Shown here: positions 1-5,240 of the stretch, one piece after another | Position numbering within the stretch: position 1 is the stretch's first letter | Layout: every line of letters starts with the position of its first letter | DNA from: an uncultured Agathobaculum sp. | GTDB taxonomy: Bacteria; Bacillota; Clostridia; Oscillospirales; Butyricicoccaceae | Assembly: GCA_944376955.1 (NCBI GenBank) | Contig: CALWEB010000091.1 | Location: 1 to 5,494, forward strand | Direction of reading: 5' to 3' | Length of the DNA: 5,494 bases | The notes under the pieces: model-generated | The model's input: only the letters and a program-made list of their open reading frames with translations | Databases searched by the model: none | What the model was told of the DNA's origin: nothing | Program-made: the position numbers and the translations under genes

Positions 1-470
1 GTGATGCGGGTCAGTTCCTGATAGACGATGCGGCCTGCACCGATGTTGGTGTGGCCAACCTCGGAGTTGCCCATCTGGCCGTCCGGCAGGCCGACATCCA
101 AGCCGGAGGCGCCGATATAAACCAGCGGGTTCTCCTTAAAGATGCGGTCGAGGTTCGGGGTGTTCGCCGCTTCGATGGCGTTGCCCTTCTTCTCCTCGCG
201 ATGGCCGAAACCGTCCATGATGACCAGCGCGGTCGGCTTCTTGGGCTCGTCCGCCTTCTTGGCGGCAGCCTTGCGGGTGGTGGTCTTCTTCGCCGCAGCC
301 GGCTTTGCCGCCGTGGCTTTCTTCACCGTGGCCTTCTTGGCTGCGGGCTTTTCCTCGGTCTTGACAGCTTCCGCCTGCGCAGCGGGCTTCACCTCAGCCG
401 AAGCGGCAGACGCTGCCTCCACCTTTGCCTGCTCGGCCGCAGCCTGAGCAGACACGTTTTGCTTTTTCAT
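1..470 (-). CDS. gpmI: 2,3-bisphosphoglycerate-independent phosphoglycerate mutase, N-terminal part, with an Ala/Lys-rich N-terminal extension (cut by window edge)
   Basis: GpmI interconverts 3- and 2-phosphoglycerate in cytosolic glycolysis, using two Mn2+ ions and a phosphoserine intermediate. About 156 codons are visible and the C-terminal part lies outside the window. The catalytic core begins near residue 80. LVIMDGFG (82-89) carries the metal-ligand Asp86, EAANTPNLD (100-108) is typical of the family, and QMGNSEVGHTNIGAGRIVYQ (132-151) carries the nucleophilic Ser136. These match the alkaline-phosphatase-superfamily GpmI fold closely. The usual protein starts only a few residues before the DGFG motif. 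Here residues 1-79 are an extra low-complexity segment (see the separate entry). The start is ATG at 470, the only in-frame Met before the core, preceded by AAAGGAG (482-488) at a slightly long 11-nt spacing. It is the third gene after pgk and tpiA, 108 bp downstream of tpiA. The identity is secure; the biological role of the extension is unknown. Confidence 0.95.
   Translation of the reverse strand, partial: MKKQNVSAQAAAEQAKVEAASAASAEVKPAAQAEAVKTEEKPAAKKATVKKATAAKPAAAKKTTTRKAAAKKADEPKKPTALVIMDGFGHREEKKGNAIEAANTPNLDRIFKENPLVYIGASGLDVGLPDGQMGNSEVGHTNIGAGRIVYQELTRI
234..470 (-). other. Histone-H1-like Ala/Lys-rich N-terminal extension of GpmI (residues 1-79)
   Basis: Within residues 1-78 I count 27 Ala and 18 Lys, with no aromatic residue and no Cys. 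The segment has two halves. Residues 1-40 are Ala/Gln/Glu-rich with mixed charge (Glu at 13, 18, 26, 34, 39, 40). Residues 41-73 are strongly basic, with 11 Lys and 1 Arg and no acidic residue, in KPAAKKATVKK-, AAKPAAAKK- and RKAAAKKA-like units. The composition recalls histone H1 tails, AlgP, HctA and the C-terminal tails of some bacterial HU proteins. Ala and Lys are spelled with varied codons, so this is not a fresh DNA repeat expansion. No ATG, GTG or TTG occurs in frame between GTG at residue 49 and Met85, which is inside the core. At least the basic half must therefore be translated. It is probably disordered. A role in RNA or DNA binding or in clustering is inference only. Confidence 0.85.
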
Positions 471-504
471 AATATGAAAGACTCCTTTACGGAAGCGGAC
501 GAAA

Positions 505-554
505 GGGGACAACGTTTTTTCCGATGTCCCCTCCCGCACGCACGGCGCGGGGAG
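505..554 (-). other. Two adjacent hairpins in the tpiA-gpmI spacer
   Basis: A perfect 7-bp stem is formed by GGGGACA (505-511) and TGTCCCC (525-531) with a 13-nt loop. Next to it CTCCCGC (531-537) can pair with GCGGGGAG (547-554) with one bulged base. In the direction of transcription only TTTC follows the first stem, too little for an efficient terminator. I read these as intercistronic mRNA structures that could tune decay, processing or partial readthrough between tpiA and gpmI. The pairings are seen directly; the function is inferred. Confidence 0.5.
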
Positions 555-578
555 CAAACCCTCACCGTATTCCTTATC

Positions 579-1349
579 TTATTGATTGGCTGCTTCGACG
601 ATGGTCGCGAAGTCAGCGCTCTTCAGGGAGGCGCCGCCGATCAGGCCGCCGTCAACATCCGGCTGGGCCAGCAGCTCAGCTGCATTCTTGGCATTCATCG
701 AACCACCATACTGGATGGTGATGCCACGGGCTGCACGCGCGCCATACTTCTCGCGCAGGCAGTCACGGATGGCGCCGCAAACCTCGCCTGCCTGCTCGGC
801 AGTTGCGGTCTTGCCGGTGCCGATCGCCCAGATCGGCTCGTAAGCGATGACAACCTTCTTGATATCCTCCAACGCAACGCCCTGCAGAGCGATCTTGATC
901 TGCTTGCGGATAACCTCCATGGTCACGTCCTGCTCGCGTTCGGTCAGGCTCTCGCCAACGCACAGGATCGGGCGCAGGCCGTTCTCCAGCGCAACGAGTA
1001 CTTTCTTATTGCAGGCTTCATCGGTCTCATTGAAGTACTGGCGGCGCTCGGAGTGGCCGATGATGACATACTTCACGCCCAGTTCCTTGAGCATATCGGC
1101 AGAAATCTCGCCCGTGAACGCACCGGACTTCTCAAAGTGCATATTTTCCGCACCGATAGCGATCTTGGAGCCCTTGGCAGCCTTGACCGCAGCCTGAATA
1201 TCGGTAAACGGCACGCAAAGAACCATCTCGCACCACTTGGTCTTGGAGAGCAGCGGCTTCATCTCTTCGATGAGTGCCTTTGCCTCGCTCGGCGTCTTGT
1301 TCATCTTCCAGTTGCCGGCGATGATGGTCTTACGGTATCTGCGATTCAT
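579..1349 (-). CDS. tpiA: Triosephosphate isomerase
   Basis: TpiA interconverts dihydroxyacetone phosphate and glyceraldehyde-3-phosphate in the cytosol as a homodimeric TIM barrel. The 256-residue length is normal for the family (about 250). All catalytic landmarks are present: AGNWKMN (11-17) with Lys15, VIIGHSERR (95-103) with electrophilic His99, and AYEPIWAIGTGK (169-180) with the general base Glu171 at the start of the mobile loop. The phosphate-binding segments are YGGS (214-217) and GLIGGASL (235-242). The start is ATG at 1349, preceded by AAAGGGG about 10 nt upstream, a somewhat weak ribosome-binding site. It stands between pgk (113 bp upstream) and gpmI (108 bp downstream) on the same strand, consistent with one glycolytic operon. 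Nothing is missing or truncated. The plus strand opposite this gene is also open for a long stretch, which is only a shadow of GC-rich codons. Confidence 0.98.
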   Translation of the reverse strand: MNRRYRKTIIAGNWKMNKTPSEAKALIEEMKPLLSKTKWCEMVLCVPFTDIQAAVKAAKGSKIAIGAENMHFEKSGAFTGEISADMLKELGVKYVIIGHSERRQYFNETDEACNKKVLVALENGLRPILCVGESLTEREQDVTMEVIRKQIKIALQGVALEDIKKVVIAYEPIWAIGTGKTATAEQAGEVCGAIRDCLREKYGARAARGITIQYGGSMNAKNAAELLAQPDVDGGLIGGASLKSADFATIVEAANQ

Positions 1350-1376
1350 TTTGGTTTTACCCCTTTCAAACTTTTC

Positions 1377-1463
1377 GACGGCGTATCCGTCCTGATCTAT
1401 ATGTATTATAGCGGGGCAGCCTGTGCCCCGGTATAAAGCACATGTTTGCGCCAGGCGCGCAAA
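1377..1463 (-). other. Run of short hairpins in the pgk-tpiA spacer
   Basis: Directly after the pgk stop codon TTTGCGC (1445-1451) pairs with GCGCAAA (1457-1463) around a 5-nt loop. Then CGGGGCA (1412-1418) pairs with TGCCCCG (1424-1430), again with a 5-nt loop. Weaker 5-bp stems follow: CTATA/TATAG (1397-1411) and GACGG/CCGTC (1377-1391). Neither strong stem is followed by a T-tract on the transcribed strand, so ordinary termination is unlikely. They could mark an RNA processing or stabilising element that sets the pgk:tpiA ratio. That function is inferred. Confidence 0.5.
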
Positions 1464-2654
1464 TTACTTGTCCTGCAGGCAGGCAATGCCCGGCAGCTCC
1501 AGACCCTCGAGGAATTCCAGAGACGCACCGCCGCCGGTAGAGATGTGGGTCATCTTGTCCGCAAAGCCCAGCTTCTCAACCGCTGCCGCAGAGTCGCCGC
1601 CGCCGATGATGGAAACCGCACCGGAAGCCGCGATTGCCTTGGCAACTTCCTTGGTGCCAACTGCAAAGGTATCAAACTCAAATACACCCATCGGGCCATT
1701 CCAGACCACCGTGCCGGCGTTCTTGACGGCATCGGAGAACAGCGCAATGGTCTTCGGGCCGATGTCCATGCCCATCATGTTGTCCGGCAGCTGGCCTGCT
1801 TCGTAAACAACCGGCTCTGCGTCCGCGCCGAAGTGGTCGCCGCAAACGGTATCAACCGGCAGCAGGAGCTTAACGCCCTTGTCTTCCGCCTTCTTGATCA
1901 GGCCGAGCGCGAGATCGAGCTTGTCATCTTCGCACAGCGAGGTGCCGATCTTGCCGCCCTGCGCCTTGGAGAAGGTGTAGGCCATGCCGCCGCCGATGAT
2001 GACGGTGTCACACTTGTCGATCAGGTTGTTGATGACGTTGATCTTATCGGAAACCTTCGCGCCGCCCAGGATAGCAACGAACGGACGGGCCGGGTCGCTC
2101 AGCGCCTTGCCCATGATGGAGATTTCCTTGTTGATCAGGAAGCCACAGACAGCCGGCAGGTAGTCGGCAATGCCAGCGGTGGAAGCATGGGCGCGGTGGG
2201 ACGTGCCGAATGCATCGTTGACATAGATTTCAGCCATATCGGCAAACGCCTTGGCCAGTGCGGGATCGTTCTTGGTCTCGCCCTTTTCAAAGCGGACGTT
2301 CTCCAGCAGAACCGCTTCGCCCGGCTTGACTTCTGCGGCGAGCTTCTTGGCATCCTCACCGACAACGTCCTTGGCCAGCTTGACTTCCTGACCAAGCAGC
2401 TCGCTCAGGCGCTTTGCCACCGGTGCGAGCGAATACTTCATATTGACTTCGCCCTTCGGACGGCCGAGGTGCGAGCACAGGATCACAGCCGCGTTGTGAC
2501 CCAGCAGATACTTGATGGTCTCGAGCGACGCGCGGATACGCTTGTCGTCCGTGATGTTGCCGTTTTCGTCCTGCGGAACGTTAAAATCGCAGCGAACGAT
2601 AACCTTCTTACCGTTTACGTCGATGTCCTCAACGCTCTTCTTGTTGTACTGCAT
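1464..2654 (-). CDS. pgk: Phosphoglycerate kinase
   Basis: Pgk transfers the acyl phosphate of 1,3-bisphosphoglycerate to ADP, giving ATP and 3-phosphoglycerate in glycolysis. From ATG at 2654 the protein is 396 residues, the usual length. The N-terminal substrate domain shows the signature RCDFNVP (21-27; Arg21, Asp23, Asn25), SHLGRPKG (61-68), ENVRF with Arg121, and SHRAHAST (152-159). The C-terminal nucleotide domain shows ILGGAKVSDK (195-204), the segment WNGPMGVFEF (318-327), GGGDSAAA (351-358) and the terminal STGGGASLEFLEG (372-384). An upstream in-frame ATG at 2702 would add 16 residues that resemble nothing in the family. ATG at 2654 has GGGAGAGGG just upstream and gives the standard N-terminus. 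It is the first glycolytic gene of the block, with its own promoter about 90 bp upstream. No gap gene precedes it; the upstream neighbour is a DegV-family gene. Confidence 0.98.
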   Translation of the reverse strand: MQYNKKSVEDIDVNGKKVIVRCDFNVPQDENGNITDDKRIRASLETIKYLLGHNAAVILCSHLGRPKGEVNMKYSLAPVAKRLSELLGQEVKLAKDVVGEDAKKLAAEVKPGEAVLLENVRFEKGETKNDPALAKAFADMAEIYVNDAFGTSHRAHASTAGIADYLPAVCGFLINKEISIMGKALSDPARPFVAILGGAKVSDKINVINNLIDKCDTVIIGGGMAYTFSKAQGGKIGTSLCEDDKLDLALGLIKKAEDKGVKLLLPVDTVCGDHFGADAEPVVYEAGQLPDNMMGMDIGPKTIALFSDAVKNAGTVVWNGPMGVFEFDTFAVGTKEVAKAIAASGAVSIIGGGDSAAAVEKLGFADKMTHISTGGGASLEFLEGLELPGIACLQDK

Positions 2655-2745
2655 AAATATCCCTCTCCCTTTCTGAATGTAAAAGTTAGCGATACGGAGC
2701 AAATTTCCGGCCTTCCCATAAAAAGAATTCCGTTTCCATTACAAA

Positions 2746-2774
2746 ATTATACTCGTTTCTCCTGTAATTCGCAA
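2746..2774 (-). promoter_or_regulatory. Sigma-A-type promoter for pgk-tpiA-gpmI
   Basis: On the minus strand a perfect -10 box TATAAT (2751-2746) lies 17 bp after TTGCGA (2774-2769), which matches the TTGACA consensus at 4 of 6 positions. Transcription would start near 2739, giving an untranslated leader of about 85 nt before pgk ATG at 2654. The region is AT-rich and lies between degV and pgk, so it fits as the dedicated glycolytic promoter. The start site is predicted, not measured. Confidence 0.75.
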
Positions 2775-2799
2775 GCCAAATTGTGAAAAACCTTGGCTT
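2773..2799. repeat. 7-bp inverted repeat touching the pgk -35 box
   Basis: AAGCCAA (2773-2779) and TTGGCTT (2793-2799) form perfect arms around a 13-bp spacer. One arm overlaps the -35 hexamer by two bases. The spacer contains TTGTGAA (2781-2787), an exact Rex-type half-site. The placement suits a repressor operator, but arms this short can also arise by chance. Confidence 0.4.
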
Positions 2800-2841
2800 T
2801 CCGCTCTCTTTTAGAGAATATTTGCGTTTTGCCGAAAATAA

Positions 2842-2859
2842 TTGTGAAATATTAAACAA
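2842..2859. promoter_or_regulatory. Candidate Rex (redox-sensing repressor) operator upstream of pgk
   Basis: TTGTGAAATATTAAACAA has an intact TTGTGAA left arm, an A/T-only centre and a right arm TAAACAA. That arm differs by one base from the clostridial TTAACAA and by two from TTCACAA. Extended to 20 bp (2841-2860), the two halves match as a palindrome at 8 of 10 positions. Rex binds such sites when NADH is low relative to NAD+ and is known to control glycolytic and fermentative genes in Firmicutes. The site lies about 68 bp upstream of the predicted -35 box, far for simple steric repression. Confidence 0.5.
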
Positions 2860-2874
2860 TATGCCCAATGAACC

Positions 2875-3750
2875 TTAGCTGCGGGTCTGTCCATAGAACG
2901 CCACCGCCAGCGCCTGCGGGCCGGTATTGGTCAGCACCGACGGCCCGATCGGGCTGCGCAGCACATCCCTGAAACCGATTTCTGTGCGCAGGCGTTTTTC
3001 CATTTCGTCAATGCGTTCGGCAGGCACATCACCGTACAGCAGCAGCGCGGTCTGTTTCTCCGGCTGCTGCACGCGGCCGGACACCTTGCGGATCATGCCG
3101 CTGACCAGCGCCTTTTCCCCGCGCACCTTGTCACACACCTTCACCGCACCGCCATACACATGGCTGATCGGTTTGAGGCCAAGCGCTTCGCCCACAAAAG
3201 CCGCGCCGCCCGAAATGCGGCCGGACTTTTTCAGGTGTTTCAGGCTGTACACGCCGAGGAACGCTTCCACGCGGTTCAGCCGGCTTTTCACCACACCGCA
3301 GATGGCATCAAAGCTGTCACCCTGGTCGCGCAGTTCGGCAGCCATCACCACAATATGCCCGTAGATATAGGTATAGGTGGCTGAGTCAAGCAGCTCGATC
3401 TGCATCGTGCCGCCGTTCTCCTCCCGGAACATATCGCGTGCAAGGCAGGCCGCCTGATAGGTGCCCGAGCCATTCGCGTTGATCAGCACGCCCAGATAGT
3501 GCGTGCAGCCGCGCTCCGCCGCGCGCCGGTAAGAGTCGAGGAAGACCGTGGGTGTGATCATCGCGGTCGTCGGGATCTCGCGGCTGATCTCGAGCAGCTT
3601 GCAGTATTCCTCTGGCGTGATATCGTAGTATTCGCGGATGGTTCGTCCCTCATGTGTCAACGTGATGGGGATGATCTCAATGCCATGTTTTTCGACCAGC
3701 GCCTGCGGGATATCCGCGGACGAGTCAGTCATTATATGTATCTTTTCCAT
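2875..3750 (-). CDS. DegV-family fatty-acid-binding protein (FakB-like)
   Basis: DegV proteins bind a fatty acid; characterised members (FakB) present it to the kinase FakA so that exogenous fatty acids enter phospholipid synthesis. The 291-residue product from ATG at 3750 has normal family length. Landmarks are IMTDSSADIP (6-15), the TTAMITP segment (61-67, where many members have a TSQPS-like loop), GSGTYQAA (94-101), and YSLKHLKKSGRIS (168-180) including Arg178. The C-terminal IGPSVLTNTGPQALAVAF (268-285) usually reads with His where this protein has Asn275. Longer in-frame starts up to 3831 would run into trmL. ATG at 3750 has AAGGAG 6 nt upstream, so it is preferred. It follows trmL by 16 bp and is surely cotranscribed with it. 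No terminator is visible before pgk. Whether it serves FakA or another partner cannot be told from this window. Confidence 0.92.
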   Translation of the reverse strand: MEKIHIMTDSSADIPQALVEKHGIEIIPITLTHEGRTIREYYDITPEEYCKLLEISREIPTTAMITPTVFLDSYRRAAERGCTHYLGVLINANGSGTYQAACLARDMFREENGGTMQIELLDSATYTYIYGHIVVMAAELRDQGDSFDAICGVVKSRLNRVEAFLGVYSLKHLKKSGRISGGAAFVGEALGLKPISHVYGGAVKVCDKVRGEKALVSGMIRKVSGRVQQPEKQTALLLYGDVPAERIDEMEKRLRTEIGFRDVLRSPIGPSVLTNTGPQALAVAFYGQTRS

Positions 3751-3766
3751 AACCCTCTCCTTATCC

Positions 3767-4252
3767 CTATCCTTGCGGGAACGGCCCCGCCAGCTTGAGG
3801 TTGGCAAAACCGGTCTGCCGCAGCGCTTCAAACACGATCACCGCCACCGAGTTCGACAGGTTGAGGCTCCGCGCCCCCTCGCGCATCGGGATGCGCACGC
3901 AGCGCTCCGGGTGCGCGGTCAGCAGGCTCTCCGGCAGGCCCTTGGTTTCCTTGCCGAACAGCAGGTAGTCCCCGTCGCGGTACTCCGCTTCGTGATAAGC
4001 GTGCGGCGCTTTCGTGGTTGCATAAAAATAGCGTCCGTCCGGGTTCTTCTCGAAAAACTCCTCTAAGTTTTTGTACATGCGGACGTCGAGCAGATGCCAG
4101 TAATCCAGCCCCGCGCGTTTCATCCGTTTATCGTCGATCGCAAAGCCGAGCGGCTCGACCAAATGCAGCACGCAGCCTGTTGCCGCGCAGGTGCGCGCGA
4201 TATTGCCGGTATTCTGCGGGATCTCCGGCTCGACCAGAACAATATGCAGCAT
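3767..4252 (-). CDS. trmL: tRNA (cytidine(34)-2'-O)-methyltransferase, SPOUT family
   Basis: TrmL uses S-adenosylmethionine to methylate the ribose 2'-OH of wobble nucleotide 34 in the two tRNA-Leu isoacceptors with CAA and UAA-type anticodons. The 161-residue length is typical of this minimal SPOUT dimer. Conserved blocks in order are VEPEIPQNTGNIARTCAATG (7-26), LGFAIDDKRMKRAGLDYW (35-52), LLFGKETKGLP (97-107), and the knot region IPMREGARSLNLSNSVAVIV (121-140), where the cofactor loop forms. ATG at 4252 is preceded by GAGGAG with 6-nt spacing. It is the first gene after a strong promoter at 4283-4311 and after the terminator that closes the upstream unit. It is followed 16 bp later by a DegV-family gene. 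The annotation cspR or yibK is the same family. No key residue is missing. Confidence 0.95.
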   Translation of the reverse strand: MLHIVLVEPEIPQNTGNIARTCAATGCVLHLVEPLGFAIDDKRMKRAGLDYWHLLDVRMYKNLEEFFEKNPDGRYFYATTKAPHAYHEAEYRDGDYLLFGKETKGLPESLLTAHPERCVRIPMREGARSLNLSNSVAVIVFEALRQTGFANLKLAGPFPQG

Positions 4253-4282
4253 ATGTCTCTCCTCATTTTCAAAGCTCCCTCT

Positions 4283-4311
4283 ATTTTAGGGGATAGGCGC
4301 GCATTTTTCAA
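4283..4311 (-). promoter_or_regulatory. Sigma-A-type promoter for trmL-degV
   Basis: On the minus strand TTGAAA (4311-4306) and TAAAAT (4288-4283) are separated by exactly 17 bp, each one mismatch or less from consensus. The predicted start near 4276 gives a leader of about 24 nt containing the AGGAG site of trmL. A perfect 14-bp palindrome of T and A tracts (4324-4337) sits where an UP element would lie. The preceding terminator at 4387-4429 supports a new transcription unit here. Confidence 0.8.
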
Positions 4312-4386
4312 GGCATTTACCGTTTTTTTGCAAAAAATAATCCCCATTGATCAAAAAGTAACCAACCAGCCGCGCCGAAACATGAC

Positions 4387-4429
4387 AAAATCCCCCTTGC
4401 GTGGGCTTTTTGCCCACTGCAAGGGGGAT
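4387..4429 (-). terminator. Rho-independent terminator after tatD
   Basis: ATCCCCCTTGC plus GTGGGC (4390-4406) pairs with GCCCAC and GCAAGGGGGAT (4412-4429) around a TTTTT loop, with a single bulged base at 4418. This is a 17-bp GC-rich stem. Read on the minus strand it ends in TTTT (4390-4387). It begins 28 nt after the tatD stop codon, so it closes the HAD-tatD unit. Confidence 0.9.
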
Positions 4430-4457
4430 CGTGACGGCAGGATCGTCCTCCCGCCGC

Positions 4458-5228
4458 TTATTCGATGCCAAACAGCCGTTTGCCGTTTTCCGTGGTGAGA
4501 CGCTCGACCTCACCGACATCCATCCCTTTGATCTCGGCAATCGTCTCGGCCATGCGGTACACATACAGCGACGAGTTGCGCCGCCCGCGGAACGGTTCGG
4601 GCGCCATGTAGGGCGCATCGGTCTCGACCATCAGCCGGTCAATCGGCGCTTCGCGGATGACCTCCACCGCGCGGCGCGCGTTCTTAAAGGTGATCACGCC
4701 GGTAAACGACAGATAATAGCCCAGCTTCAGCAGTTCGCGCGCCATCTCGACGCTGCCCGCGAAGCAGTGGAACACTCCCCGCGTGCCTGCGTACCGCCGC
4801 GCGATTTCCAGACTGTCCGCGTGTGCATCGCGGTCGTGTATAATCACCGGCTTGTCCAGCTCGCGCGCCAGTTCCATCTGATGCGCAAACACAACCTGCT
4901 GCCGCGCGCGGGCGCGTTCATCCTTCTCCCAATAGTAGTCCAGCCCTATCTCCCCGATCGCGCGCACGCGCGGCTCGGTTTCGGCCAGTTCTTTGATAAC
5001 CGCAAGGTCGCTCTTCCAGTTTTCATCAATATTCTCCGGGTGAAGGCCGACCGCAGCGTACACGAACAGGTATGTTTGTGCGTAGCGGACCGCCTTGCGC
5101 GACGTTTCCACATCGCAACCCGGATTGAGGATCAGCCCGACATTGTTGTCCGGCATGGAGGACAGCAACGCGTCGCGGTCCTCGTCAAAGCGCTCGTCGT
5201 CATAATGTGCATGGGTATCAAACAGCAT
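4458..5228 (-). CDS. tatD: TatD-family metal-dependent hydrolase / DNase
   Basis: TatD proteins are cytosolic TIM-barrel amidohydrolase-like enzymes with 3'-exonuclease activity on DNA or RNA; some also deacylate D-aminoacyl-tRNA. The 256-residue length is standard. The metal and catalytic residues are all present: FDTHAHYD (3-10) with His6 and His8, VGLHPE (60-65) with His63, IGEIGLDYY (91-99) with Glu93, VIIHDRDAH (128-136) with His131, FHCFAGS (153-159) with His154, and VETDAPYMAPEP (201-212) with Asp204. The segment RGRRNSS (214-220) has Ser-Ser where many relatives have Glu-Pro or Gln-Pro, a mild variation. ATG at 5228 has AAGGAG 8 nt upstream, and that site overlaps the TAA of the preceding HAD gene, so the two are translationally close (12-bp gap). 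In other Firmicutes tatD often follows metG; here its neighbour is a HAD phosphatase. The exact substrate cannot be assigned. Confidence 0.95.
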   Translation of the reverse strand: MLFDTHAHYDDERFDEDRDALLSSMPDNNVGLILNPGCDVETSRKAVRYAQTYLFVYAAVGLHPENIDENWKSDLAVIKELAETEPRVRAIGEIGLDYYWEKDERARARQQVVFAHQMELARELDKPVIIHDRDAHADSLEIARRYAGTRGVFHCFAGSVEMARELLKLGYYLSFTGVITFKNARRAVEVIREAPIDRLMVETDAPYMAPEPFRGRRNSSLYVYRMAETIAEIKGMDVGEVERLTTENGKRLFGIE

Positions 5229-5240
5229 GTGTGTCTCTCC

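Noticed and set aside
1405..1410. TATAAT hexamer on the minus strand before tpiA, possible internal promoter
   Set aside because: No -35-like hexamer at 16-18 bp and no extended -10 TG; the upstream space is taken by a GC-rich hairpin.
51..1436. Long plus-strand open frame (461 codons) opposite gpmI and tpiA
   Set aside because: It is antisense to genes with full catalytic motifs, has Leu/Arg/Gly/Ala-rich composition typical of GC-rich codon shadows, and shows no recognisable domain.
2655..2702. 16-residue longer start for pgk at ATG 2702
   Set aside because: The added residues are not family-like and the standard Pgk N-terminus begins at ATG 2654 with a purine-rich binding site.
1446..2786. 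Long plus-strand open frame (446 codons) opposite pgk
   Set aside because: Same shadow effect; it mirrors the pgk frame and runs through the pgk promoter.
2805..2817. TCTCT/AGAGA mini-hairpin after degV as a terminator
   Set aside because: Only 5 bp of weak stem with a 3-nt loop and no T-tract on the transcribed strand.
2686..2868. 60-codon minus-strand frame filling the degV-pgk spacer
   Set aside because: It starts at TTG, spans the pgk promoter boxes and candidate operators, and resembles no known protein.
3751..3831. 27-residue longer start for the DegV-family gene
   Set aside because: It would overlap the end of trmL, and AAGGAG sits at ideal spacing before ATG 3750.
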